A stretch of DNA of 64,000 bases. Origin: an uncultured Clostridia bacterium. GTDB taxonomy: Bacteria; Bacillota; Clostridia; Lachnospirales; Lachnospiraceae. The notes beneath the pieces are model-generated. The model did not search any database. It was not told the origin of the DNA and saw only the letters and a program-made list of their open reading frames with translations. The stretch spans positions 274,203 to 338,202 of the forward strand of contig CAMWKO010000001.1 of assembly GCA_947174885.1 (NCBI GenBank), read 5' to 3'. Positions 16,043 to 24,727 of the stretch are shown in pieces. Position numbers and translations under genes: made by a program. Numbering within the stretch: the first letter of the stretch is position 1; every line of letters begins with the position of its first letter.

Positions 16043-17767
16043 ATGAACTATATAGAAAAATATAATGAATGGATTAATTCACCGATTTTTGATGCTGATA
16101 CAAAAGATGAACTTAAAAATATTTCCGATAATAAAAAGGAAATAGAAGACAGATTTTATAAGGATTTAGAATTTGGAACAGGTGGACTTAGAGGTATCAT
16201 TGGTGCGGGAACCAACAGAATGAATATATATACTGTGGGAAAAGCAACACAGGGACTTGCCAATTATATTATTAAAGAGGGCAAAAGCTCTAATGGTGTG
16301 GCAATAGCATATGATTCCAGAAGAATGTCGCCTGAGTTTGCCAATGTAGCAGCAGGTGTTCTTAATGGTAATGGCATTAAAACATATATTTTTGATAGTT
16401 TAAGACCTACTCCCGAGCTTTCGTTCGCAGTAAGACAGCTTAAATGCTCGGCGGGAATTGTGATTACGGCAAGCCACAACCCTGCTGAGTATAACGGATA
16501 TAAGGTATATTGGGAGGATGGAGCGCAGATTACATTTCCAAGAGATAAGGAGATTATAGAAGAAGTTAATAGCATAAAGGATTTTTCAAGTGTTAAAAAA
16601 ATGAATATAGGGGAAGCAAAAGCAGACGGACTATATAACGTAATAGGTGAGGATATTGACAATAAATATCTGGAAGAATTGTTAAAGCAGAGTATTCATC
16701 CGGATATTATTAAGGAAATGTCTGATAATATTACCATTGTATATACACCACTGCATGGTACAGGGAATCTGCCGGTACGCAGAGTATTAGAAAAGTTGGG
16801 TTTCAGAAGGGTGTATGTTGTAAAAGAACAGGAAGTACCTGATGGAAATTTTCCAACTGTAGCCTATCCAAATCCTGAGGATGAAAAAGCATTTGAGCTT
16901 GCTATTAAGCTTGCAAAAGAAGTAGATGCAGATATTGTATTAGCAACAGACCCGGATGCAGACAGACTTGGTGTGTACGCAAAGGATATAAAGTCCGGTA
17001 AGTATATAAGCTTTAACGGTAATATGTTAGGAATGATTATTGCCGAGTATATTTTAAGAGAAAAGAAATCGTTGGGAATACTGCCAAAAAACGGTGCATT
17101 AGTAAAGACTATTGTGACTACCAATATGGCAGATGCCATTGCAAAGGATTATGGCATTAAGCTTATAGAGGTACTTACAGGTTTTAAGTATATTGGAGAA
17201 CAGATAAAGCTGTTTGAAGAAAATAACAGCTATGAATATATTTTTGGACTTGAGGAAAGCTATGGATGTCTGGCAGGAACTTATGCCAGAGATAAGGATG
17301 CCTGTGTGGCAGTAATGTTGCTTTGTGAAGTGGCTGCATGGTGTAAGAAAAATAATATGACACTATGGGACAATATGATAAGAATATATGAAAAGTACGG
17401 CTACTTTAAAGAGGATTTACATTCTATTACAATCAAGGGTTTAGATGGTGTTAAAAGGATACAGAATATAATGGAGAACTTTAGAAAAAATCCGCCAAAG
17501 GAGATAGGCGGTGCAAGGGTTCTGGCGATTAGAGATTATAATAATGGCACCAGAACAGATTTAGTTAATAATACAACACAGGAGCTTGACTTAGTTAAAT
17601 CCAATGTTTTGTATTACGAGCTCAGTAATGATTTTTGGTGTGCGGCTAGACCGTCAGGAACAGAGCCTAAGATTAAATTTTATTTTGGAGTAAAGGGTAA
17701 ATCACTGGAAAATGCAAGTGATTTACTTGAAAATTTAAAATATGATTTGCTTTCCAATATAGAGTAA
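16043..17767 (+). CDS. pgcA: Alpha-D-phosphohexomutase (phosphoglucomutase/phosphomannomutase)
   Basis: 574 residues, the PGM2/PgcA length class. FGTGGLRGIIGAG is the N-terminal signature; TASHNPAEYNGYKVYW holds the phosphorylated catalytic Ser; DPDADRLG is the metal-binding loop; GLEESYG recognises the sugar; RPSGTEPKIKFYF is the phosphate-binding loop. It interconverts glucose-6-P/glucose-1-P and probably mannose-6-P/mannose-1-P. Both products are needed here, for RfbA and for ManC. GGAG lies upstream of the ATG. It is followed by manC after 46 bases, so the GDP-mannose steps are grouped; the symbol is by family and the exact sugar preference is not readable. Confidence 0.92.
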   Translation: MNYIEKYNEWINSPIFDADTKDELKNISDNKKEIEDRFYKDLEFGTGGLRGIIGAGTNRMNIYTVGKATQGLANYIIKEGKSSNGVAIAYDSRRMSPEFANVAAGVLNGNGIKTYIFDSLRPTPELSFAVRQLKCSAGIVITASHNPAEYNGYKVYWEDGAQITFPRDKEIIEEVNSIKDFSSVKKMNIGEAKADGLYNVIGEDIDNKYLEELLKQSIHPDIIKEMSDNITIVYTPLHGTGNLPVRRVLEKLGFRRVYVVKEQEVPDGNFPTVAYPNPEDEKAFELAIKLAKEVDADIVLATDPDADRLGVYAKDIKSGKYISFNGNMLGMIIAEYILREKKSLGILPKNGALVKTIVTTNMADAIAKDYGIKLIEVLTGFKYIGEQIKLFEENNSYEYIFGLEESYGCLAGTYARDKDACVAVMLLCEVAAWCKKNNMTLWDNMIRIYEKYGYFKEDLHSITIKGLDGVKRIQNIMENFRKNPPKEIGGARVLAIRDYNNGTRTDLVNNTTQELDLVKSNVLYYELSNDFWCAARPSGTEPKIKFYFGVKGKSLENASDLLENLKYDLLSNIE

Positions 17768-17813
17768 TATCGTAATTGGACCACTAAATAGTATACTAAA
17801 CAGAGGTAGTCTT

Positions 17814-18878
17814 ATGAAAATTTATGGTGTAATTATGGCAGGAGGAGGAGGAACAAGATTCTGGCCTCTCAGCCGCGAAGAAAGACCCAAACAGCTTTTG
17901 AATTTAAGCGGAAAAAATTTAATGATTAACGAGACTATAGACAGGGTAGCAAGTGTAATTCCTAAGAAGGATATATTTATAGTTACAAATTCAGTACAGT
18001 TTGAAGCTATGAAGCAGGCTACAAATGGAAGAATAGAAGAAAAGCATATTTTAAAAGAGCCGGTTGGTAGAAATACTTCAGCCTGTATAGGATATGCTGC
18101 TATGGAAATTGTGAAAAAGTATGGTGATGGGATTATGTGTATATTTCCGGCAGACCACCATATAAAATATGAAATAGAGTTTAGCAGAATACTACAGGAG
18201 GCCATAAAGGTGGCAACGTCTTATGACAGACTTGTAACTATAGGTATTACCCCTACATTTGCTGCTACAGGATATGGATATATAAAGTACATGCAAAGTG
18301 AAGCTGTGGCAAAAGAGGTAGTTGAATTTAAGGAAAAGCCGGATTCTGATACTGCAAAAAAATACTTTGAAAGCGGAGAATATGCGTGGAATAGTGGAAT
18401 GTTTATATGGAGAGCGTCTACTATTCTTAAAAAATTTAAGGAATTATTACCGGAGATTTATAACTGTATTGAGCAAATGGGAATTGCGATGAAGACGGAT
18501 TCAGAGTATGATGTTATAGAAGAAATATATCCTAAGATGCCAAGTATATCTATTGATTATGGAATTATGGAAAAGTCAAAGGATGTTGTGGTCATTCCTG
18601 CAGATATAGGCTGGAGTGATGTGGGTAGCTTTGACAGCTTAGGTTCAGTTTGTAGTGAAGATGAAAAACATAATATTATATTTGGAAGCAGTATAAATCT
18701 TGATACAAAAAACAGTGTTATTTATGGTGGAGATAAGCTTATAGCTACCATTGGAATAAATAATCTTGTAATTATAAATTCAGAAAACGCCATACTGGTA
18801 TGTGATAAAAATAATTCACAGGATGTAAAAAAAATAGTAGATATACTAAAAGAACAGGGGAAAGATGAATATTTGTAG
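17814..18878 (+). CDS. manC: Mannose-1-phosphate guanylyltransferase
   Basis: 354 residues, nucleotidyltransferase domain only. VIMAGGGGTRFWPLSREERPKQLL is the intact GTP/sugar-phosphate signature, FPADHHI gives the metal-binding Asp, FKEKPDSDTAKKYFESGEY-AWNSGMF and DIGWSDVGSFDSL are family motifs. It makes GDP-mannose from mannose-1-P and GTP. Unlike the bifunctional ManC/AlgA it has no C-terminal cupin; that part is found in the next gene, together with a second ManC-like domain. AGAGGT is positioned 5-6 bases before the start. Confidence 0.92.
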   Translation: MKIYGVIMAGGGGTRFWPLSREERPKQLLNLSGKNLMINETIDRVASVIPKKDIFIVTNSVQFEAMKQATNGRIEEKHILKEPVGRNTSACIGYAAMEIVKKYGDGIMCIFPADHHIKYEIEFSRILQEAIKVATSYDRLVTIGITPTFAATGYGYIKYMQSEAVAKEVVEFKEKPDSDTAKKYFESGEYAWNSGMFIWRASTILKKFKELLPEIYNCIEQMGIAMKTDSEYDVIEEIYPKMPSISIDYGIMEKSKDVVVIPADIGWSDVGSFDSLGSVCSEDEKHNIIFGSSINLDTKNSVIYGGDKLIATIGINNLVIINSENAILVCDKNNSQDVKKIVDILKEQGKDEYL

Positions 18879-18898
18879 GCAGAGAAAGGAGTGTACTG

Positions 18899-18937
18899 AT
18901 GTATTGTATTAAAGATACATCATACAATCAAATATGA
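18899..18937 (+). CDS. Possible 12-codon upstream ORF coupled to the mannose fusion gene
   Basis: AAAGGAG at 18886-18892 is spaced 6 bases from ATG 18899, which opens MYCIKDTSYNQI and stops at TGA 18935-18937. That stop overlaps the ATG of the next gene as ATGA, while the next gene has no ribosome site of its own within 10 bases. The stretch also contains the inverted repeat GATGTAT/ATACATC (18898-18921). The only good ribosome site thus serves the mini-ORF, and the downstream gene would be started by re-initiation. Confidence 0.45.
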   Translation: MYCIKDTSYNQI

Positions 18938-21282
18938 AATGTATAGTGCTCGCCGGTGGCTTAGGAGATAAAATGTGGCCGCTGTCTAGGAGAGAATATC
19001 CTAAGCAATTCATGAATATAAAAGAAGACCGTTCGTTGCTACAGGAAACTGTAGGAAGGAACCTTTCTTTGTGTGAAGAATTTTTTATTATGGCAAATGA
19101 TAAACACAGCTTTATAGTAGAGGGACAGATGGAGGCATTCCAGAGTCTGAAATACAGATGCTTTTATGAGGAAAAACCATTAGGTACTGCTTTTCCTGTA
19201 GTTATGGCATGTATGAGCTGTAATTCATCAGAGCTGATATATGTTATTACGGCAGACCATTTTATAGTTGGAAATACATATCAGTCGGAGATAGTAGCTG
19301 CTATGGATTATGCCAGAGAAGGAAAAGTAGTTGCATTTGGCGTGGAGGCAGATAAGGTAAGGGACAATTTTGACTATTTTAAGCCTGACGGAAATAGAAT
19401 TGATGAATTTATAGAGCATGGTCGACCGGAATGTAAGGATAACTGCCTTGCAAATACGGGGCTATTTGTATCCACGGCAGGTGTTTTTTTACAGGAGGTA
19501 AGAAAATATTCTGAAGAATATTACAAAGCCTGTAGGGAAATTCATAGCTGTCTGAATACAACAAAAAGACATATAAGCATAAAAGAAGAATATTTAAACG
19601 GTATACAATATGCCAGCGTAGAGGATATACTATATAAAGGAAACAGTAAAAAAACATTTAATAATAAATTACTTATAAAGCCTGAATTTATGTGGACAGA
19701 GGTGGACTCCTTTGATGTATTTTCAGAGCATAAAATTGACGGATATAATAAAAATATTATAGATAATAAATGCAGTGAGGTTTCGGTTATAAATTATGAT
19801 AAGAACAAGCTGGTAGTGGTAAATGATATTGAAAAAACTTTTGTGGTAAATACAAAGGATGCACTTTATGTAACCTCAAAGGAAAATGCTGCACAGATTA
19901 AAAATATAATAGAAGAAAACAGTAATATATATGAGGAGTATTTTAATCATGGCAGAATTACTTATAGACCTTGGGGATACAGAGAGCTGTTAAAAAGTGA
20001 AAATAACTTTATGGTGAGAAAAGTAGTAATTTTTCCATCAAAGATTATGGATATACACAAGCATACTAAAAGAAGCGAGCATTGGTCGGTAGTATCCGGA
20101 GCAGCTGTAGCGATGATAAATGGCGAAAAGCAGATACTAAAAGAAAATATGAGTGCGTTTGTACCTATTGGAATAGAGCATGCTCTTCTGAATGAAACAG
20201 AAGAAAATGTTGTTATTATTGAAGTAAGCGTTGGTGAAAACATTAACGACAAGGATTTTATTACCATTACTGAAAAGGGAATATCAGACAGGGTAAAGGA
20301 TAATAATAAAAATATTATAAAAAAACAGCTTGTAAAGCTTGAACCAGCATTTAAGGATTATTTATGGGGCGGAACAAAGCTAAGAGATAGTTTTCTAAAA
20401 AGATGCGATTATGATACTATTGCGGAAAGCTGGGAATTGTCAGCACATGAAGCCGGAAACAGTATAGTTGCATCCGGAAAATTTAAGGGCAGAACCTTCA
20501 GCGATTACTTAGAATATGTCGGAAAGCAGTCACTGGGCTGGAAAGCAGATAGCTTGGACAGATTTCCCATATTAATTAAATTCATAGATGCAAAAGAAAA
20601 GCTTTCCGTACAAGTACATCCTAATGATGAATATGCTATAAAAAATGAAAATGAATTAGGTAAAAATGAGATGTGGTATATTATGGAGTGTGATGAAAAC
20701 TCATATGTATACTGTGGTGTTAAAGAGGGAATTTCCAAAGAGGAGATAGAAAACAGGATTAAAAATAATACTATACCTGAGGTATTAAATAAAATAAATG
20801 TAAGGCAGGGAGATGTAATATTTGTAGAGGCCGGTACAATACACGCAATAGGTGAAGGGATTTTACTATGTGAGATACAGCAGAATTCAGACTGTACCTA
20901 TAGAATATATGATTATAACAGAAAAGACAGATTCGGAAATATGAGGGAACTTCATCTGGAAAAGGCTATGCAGGTACTAAATCTCGAAAATGCAGAGGAA
21001 AGAACAGCATCGTTTGACATTGAAGAACATATTGGATATAATTCACAGATACTGGCAAGATGTAAATATTTTGAATGTACAAAATATGAAATTTTTGATA
21101 ATGCACAGATATCCGTTGATGATACATCTTTTAAATCTTTTGTTTTTATAAACGGAGATGGGATAATATCCGATGGAATAAACGAATTTGAATTTAAAAA
21201 GGGCGACAGCTTCTTTATGCCGGCAGGAATATCAAAAATAATGATAAGTGGTAAGAGTACTTTACTGGTAACTCATATATAA
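18934..21282 (+). CDS. Three-domain protein: ManC-like domain, cupin, and type I mannose-6-phosphate isomerase
   Basis: 782 residues. Residues 1-320 follow the mannose-1-P guanylyltransferase fold (VLAGGLGDKMWPLSRREYPK, then QF), but the GxGTR loop reads GLGDK, lacking Thr and the Arg expected to bind GTP. Residues 340-440 are a cupin like the C-terminal part of bifunctional ManC (YRPWGYRELL, HKHTKRSEHWSVVSG). Residues 465-782 match type I ManA: DYLWGGTKLRD, LSVQVHPNDEYA with zinc-binding Gln/His near 558-560, and FVEAGTIHAIGEGILLCEIQ. The clear activity is fructose-6-P to mannose-6-P isomerisation, feeding the two preceding genes. The first domain is probably a pseudo-enzyme or regulator. 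Confidence 0.85.
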   Translation: MKCIVLAGGLGDKMWPLSRREYPKQFMNIKEDRSLLQETVGRNLSLCEEFFIMANDKHSFIVEGQMEAFQSLKYRCFYEEKPLGTAFPVVMACMSCNSSELIYVITADHFIVGNTYQSEIVAAMDYAREGKVVAFGVEADKVRDNFDYFKPDGNRIDEFIEHGRPECKDNCLANTGLFVSTAGVFLQEVRKYSEEYYKACREIHSCLNTTKRHISIKEEYLNGIQYASVEDILYKGNSKKTFNNKLLIKPEFMWTEVDSFDVFSEHKIDGYNKNIIDNKCSEVSVINYDKNKLVVVNDIEKTFVVNTKDALYVTSKENAAQIKNIIEENSNIYEEYFNHGRITYRPWGYRELLKSENNFMVRKVVIFPSKIMDIHKHTKRSEHWSVVSGAAVAMINGEKQILKENMSAFVPIGIEHALLNETEENVVIIEVSVGENINDKDFITITEKGISDRVKDNNKNIIKKQLVKLEPAFKDYLWGGTKLRDSFLKRCDYDTIAESWELSAHEAGNSIVASGKFKGRTFSDYLEYVGKQSLGWKADSLDRFPILIKFIDAKEKLSVQVHPNDEYAIKNENELGKNEMWYIMECDENSYVYCGVKEGISKEEIENRIKNNTIPEVLNKINVRQGDVIFVEAGTIHAIGEGILLCEIQQNSDCTYRIYDYNRKDRFGNMRELHLEKAMQVLNLENAEERTASFDIEEHIGYNSQILARCKYFECTKYEIFDNAQISVDDTSFKSFVFINGDGIISDGINEFEFKKGDSFFMPAGISKIMISGKSTLLVTHI

Positions 21283-21293
21283 AGGAGAAGCCT

Positions 21294-22409
21294 ATGAAAC
21301 TTGCTATAGATTTACTTTGGGTTAAACCAAAGCACAATGGTGGAATTGAATCATACATTAGAAATTTATTAGACGGATTTATGTCATTAGAGGATGACAA
21401 TAAATATATATTATTTTGTGCAAAAGATAATGCAGATACCTTTAAGCATTATTTAGAGGACAGACGCTTTACAATGGAGATATGTGATATCAGTGCATTT
21501 TCAGTAGGAAAACGTATACTTTGGCACAATCGTAATTTTAATAAGCTTCTCATTAAAAAAGGTATTAAAAACTGTTTTATGCCGGTATACTGTAAACCAT
21601 TATTAAGATGTAAAAAAATAAGATATGTAACTACTATACATGACTTACAACAGCTGCATTTTCCGGAATACTTTTCTAAAAAGAGGAGAGCATGGATGAT
21701 GTTTTGCTGGAGAAGGACAGTAAAGACCTCTGATTGTATAGTGGCTATTTCAGAGTGGGTAAAAAAGGATATTGAAACAAACTTCGGGAAAAAGGATACC
21801 GATATAAGAGTTGTGTTAAATCCTATTGTTATTGACCAGACAAAAACAGACTTTGAAAAGATAAAAGATAAATACAAAATAGAGGAGAATAACTTCTATT
21901 TTGTTCTTTCGTCAATGCTGAAGCATAAAAATATTATTACAGCTATAAAGACAGTAGAGAAGATAAAAAATGAAAACATCAGTTTACCTAAAAAGTTAAT
22001 TATTGCAGGTATTTCAGAAGCTGATGAAAATAGAATAGTAGATTATATAAATTCCCATGATTTAAAGGATAACTGTATTATGGCAGGTTTTATATCAAAT
22101 GAAGACAGAAATATACTATTTGAAAAAGCTTATGCATTTTTATTTCCAAGTATATTTGAAGGCTTTGGAATGCCCGTTGTAGAAGGTCTTATGCTGGGAG
22201 GCAGGGTTGTTACCACAAAATGTACAAGCATACCTGAGGTATCTAAAAATCTTGCATATTATGTGGATAATCCATTCGATGTAGATGAGTGGATAGATAA
22301 ATTGAAAGGTATTAAGGAAAAACCTAAAAAAGCAATAGATTTTCCGGAATATGAGAAAGCCTATGTAGCAAAGCAATATTTGGAAGTGTTTGAAAGTGTA
22401 TTTAGATAA
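21294..22409 (+). CDS. GT4-family glycosyltransferase
   Basis: 371 residues, GT-B fold. The N-terminal part has KPKHNGGIESYIRNLL, the acceptor-side glycine loop, and TTIHDLQQLHFPEYFSKKRR; the C-terminal part has FVLSSMLKHKNIITAI and the donor-site motif FPSIFEGFGMPVVEGLMLGG with the E-x7-E pattern, followed by TTKCTSIPEV. It should be a retaining enzyme that transfers a sugar, probably mannose or rhamnose given the neighbours, to the growing lipid-linked oligosaccharide at the cytoplasmic membrane face. AAAGGAG lies upstream, 12 bases after the previous stop. Confidence 0.87.
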   Translation: MKLAIDLLWVKPKHNGGIESYIRNLLDGFMSLEDDNKYILFCAKDNADTFKHYLEDRRFTMEICDISAFSVGKRILWHNRNFNKLLIKKGIKNCFMPVYCKPLLRCKKIRYVTTIHDLQQLHFPEYFSKKRRAWMMFCWRRTVKTSDCIVAISEWVKKDIETNFGKKDTDIRVVLNPIVIDQTKTDFEKIKDKYKIEENNFYFVLSSMLKHKNIITAIKTVEKIKNENISLPKKLIIAGISEADENRIVDYINSHDLKDNCIMAGFISNEDRNILFEKAYAFLFPSIFEGFGMPVVEGLMLGGRVVTTKCTSIPEVSKNLAYYVDNPFDVDEWIDKLKGIKEKPKKAIDFPEYEKAYVAKQYLEVFESVFR

Positions 22410-23277
22410 TAAAATTCCCATAATAGTATTAAACCATAATGATTATGAAACCACAAATAAATTCCTAAAGAATTTTAAGGAAAAACTGAGCAGTATAGCC
22501 ACACTGGTATTTGTAGATAATCACTCTACAGACGGCTCGTATGAAAAATTAAACACAGAATACAAGGACTTAGGTGTATTTATCAGAAATGACAGTAATC
22601 TGGGATATGGAAGAGGAAATAATGCAGGATTAAGATATGTGGATGAAAATCTTGCTGCAAAAAGAGTAATTATCGCAAATCCTGATATTATTATAGAGTC
22701 AGAAACCATATTAAAGCTTTATGAAATAATGGAAGAATATAAAGATATAAAGATTGCCGCACCTAAGATGCTGGATACCAATGGAATTGAACAGGTGTCT
22801 GCATGGAAGCTGCAGGGGATTATAAGAGATGGTTTATCATCAATGATTGTGACAAACAGAATATTTAAATTAGATAAAAAAAAGTATTCTAAAAGAGAAC
22901 TGTCAGAGAAAAGATTATATGTAGAGGTTATAAGTGGCTCATTTTTTATGGCGGATATGGAGGCTTTTAGAGAAATAGGATTTTTTGATGAGGATACCTT
23001 TTTGTATTGTGAAGAAAATATAATAGGATATAAGTTTAAAATAAAAGGCTATAAGGAAATGCTTGTAAATAATTTAAGCTATATTCATGCACATAATGCT
23101 ACTATAGGAAAAATTTATAATAATAGAACAAAAAGATACAGGCTTTTACAAAATAGCAGAAAGGTATATTACAGGAAGTATCTTAAAAGCACCGGAGTTG
23201 CTCTGGCGATATTCGATGTAATGTCAGCTGTTGGATTATTTGAACGAAAAATAGTTGATAAATTGCCCCTAAGGTAG
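22396..23277 (+). CDS. GT2-family glycosyltransferase (rhamnosyltransferase-like)
   Basis: About 293 residues. The start is taken as GTG 22396, 9 bases after GGAAG and overlapping the previous gene by 14 bases; TTG 22390 is the alternative. IIVLNHNDYETT and TLVFVDNHSTDGSYEKL form the N-terminal GT-A nucleotide site, NLGYGRGNNAGLRY and IIANPDI carry the DxD-like element, and SGSFFMADMEAFREIGFFDE is the acceptor/catalytic region. This pattern is common in rhamnosyl- and glucosyltransferases of wall polysaccharide loci. It is an inverting, cytoplasmic or membrane-associated enzyme. The overlap implies translational coupling with the GT4 gene. Confidence 0.85.
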   Translation: MYLDNKIPIIVLNHNDYETTNKFLKNFKEKLSSIATLVFVDNHSTDGSYEKLNTEYKDLGVFIRNDSNLGYGRGNNAGLRYVDENLAAKRVIIANPDIIIESETILKLYEIMEEYKDIKIAAPKMLDTNGIEQVSAWKLQGIIRDGLSSMIVTNRIFKLDKKKYSKRELSEKRLYVEVISGSFFMADMEAFREIGFFDEDTFLYCEENIIGYKFKIKGYKEMLVNNLSYIHAHNATIGKIYNNRTKRYRLLQNSRKVYYRKYLKSTGVALAIFDVMSAVGLFERKIVDKLPLR

Positions 23278-23306
23278 TATTATTTACGAAGAAAGGGTTA
23301 AAAACT

Positions 23307-24710
23307 ATGATAAAAGATAACCAAAAGTTTTTAAATAGATTACATTTAGTATTGGATATGCTTTTATTTATGCTTTCATATTTAGAGGCATGGACATTAA
23401 AATTTAAATCATCATTTTTTGTAGGTACACAAAGTACACTATCCTTTAGAGATTATATGATGGCACTTATATTTATAGTGCCTGGATATTTACTTCTCTA
23501 TATGGCATTTCATTTGTATACGGCAAAAAGAGTTATGGGCAGGAGATACGAAATTGGCGAGCTGCTTAAGGCAAATATCTTAGGAGTGCTGATTTTTCTT
23601 ACTGTTCTTTTTGTGTTTAGACAGGTTGATTTCTCGCGAGAGATGATTGTTATATTCTTTGTAGTAAACTGTGTAAATGGCATAGCGATGCGTATGCTTA
23701 TAAGGCTGTTTCTAAGAACAATAAGAAAAAAAGGCTTTAATCAGAAACATATTCTTTTAATTGGCTATTCCAGAGCAACTGAAAGCTTTATAGACAGAAT
23801 AAAGGCTAATCCACAATGGGGATATCTTATAAGAGGTATTTTGGATGATAACATGGAAAGAGGAACAACGTATAAAGAAGTTAAGGTCATAGGAAGAATT
23901 GACAATCTGTCAGTTATATTACCTGAAAACAGACTGGATGAAATAGCAATTACGCTTGGAATTGAAGAATACCAGAATCTTGGAAAGATAGTAGCTGCAT
24001 GTGAAAAGAGTGGTGTTCATACAAAATTTATTCCGGATTATAATGGTATTATACCTACAAAGCCATATACAGAGGATTTGCTTGGACTACCTGTTATAAA
24101 TATCAGATATGTTCCGCTTACAAACACTTTTAATGCCTTTATAAAAAGACTTATGGATATAATAGGCTCTCTGGCTGCTATTATTATTGCCTTACCTATA
24201 ATGCTGATTGTGTCTTTACTTATAAAGGCGACCTCAAAGGGTGAACTTATATTTAAGCAGGAAAGAGTTGGACTTCATAACAAGACCTTTAATATGTATA
24301 AGTTCAGGTCAATGGTGGTACAGGAGGTAAGTGAGGAAAAGAAAGAATGGACTACAAAGGATGATCCCAGAGTTACGGCTATAGGCAGATTTATCAGAAA
24401 AACAAGTATAGATGAACTGCCACAGCTTTTTAATGTACTTAAGGGTGATATGAGCCTTATCGGACCAAGACCGGAAAGACCATACTTTGTAGAAAAATTT
24501 AAAGAAGAAATTCCAAGATATATGGTAAAACATCAGGTAAGACCGGGACTTACAGGTTGGGCTCAGGTTAACGGATATAGAGGAGATACTTCTATTAAAA
24601 AGAGAATTGAATATGATTTATATTATATAGAAAACTGGACTATAGGATTTGATATTAAGATTTTTCTGATGACATTCCTTACAGGATTTGTAAATAAAAA
24701 TGCATATTAA
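23307..24710 (+). CDS. Polyprenyl-phosphate sugar-1-phosphate transferase (initiating enzyme)
   Basis: 467 residues. Four or five membrane helices in residues 12-130, a soluble nucleotide-binding-like middle domain (HILLIGYSRATESFIDRI, 140-250), another helix near 285-305 and a bacterial sugar transferase domain. In the last, KRLMDIIGSLAAI, FKQERVGLHNKTFNMYKFRSM, TSIDELPQLFNVLKGDMSLI and GPRPERPYF hold the conserved basic and acidic residues. WbaP/CpsE-like proteins transfer a sugar-1-phosphate from a UDP-sugar to undecaprenyl phosphate, the first committed step of repeat-unit assembly at the cytoplasmic face. It follows two glycosyltransferases and precedes two ligases. Confidence 0.92.
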   Translation: MIKDNQKFLNRLHLVLDMLLFMLSYLEAWTLKFKSSFFVGTQSTLSFRDYMMALIFIVPGYLLLYMAFHLYTAKRVMGRRYEIGELLKANILGVLIFLTVLFVFRQVDFSREMIVIFFVVNCVNGIAMRMLIRLFLRTIRKKGFNQKHILLIGYSRATESFIDRIKANPQWGYLIRGILDDNMERGTTYKEVKVIGRIDNLSVILPENRLDEIAITLGIEEYQNLGKIVAACEKSGVHTKFIPDYNGIIPTKPYTEDLLGLPVINIRYVPLTNTFNAFIKRLMDIIGSLAAIIIALPIMLIVSLLIKATSKGELIFKQERVGLHNKTFNMYKFRSMVVQEVSEEKKEWTTKDDPRVTAIGRFIRKTSIDELPQLFNVLKGDMSLIGPRPERPYFVEKFKEEIPRYMVKHQVRPGLTGWAQVNGYRGDTSIKKRIEYDLYYIENWTIGFDIKIFLMTFLTGFVNKNAY

Positions 24711-24727
24711 CACAGCGAGGATTTATT

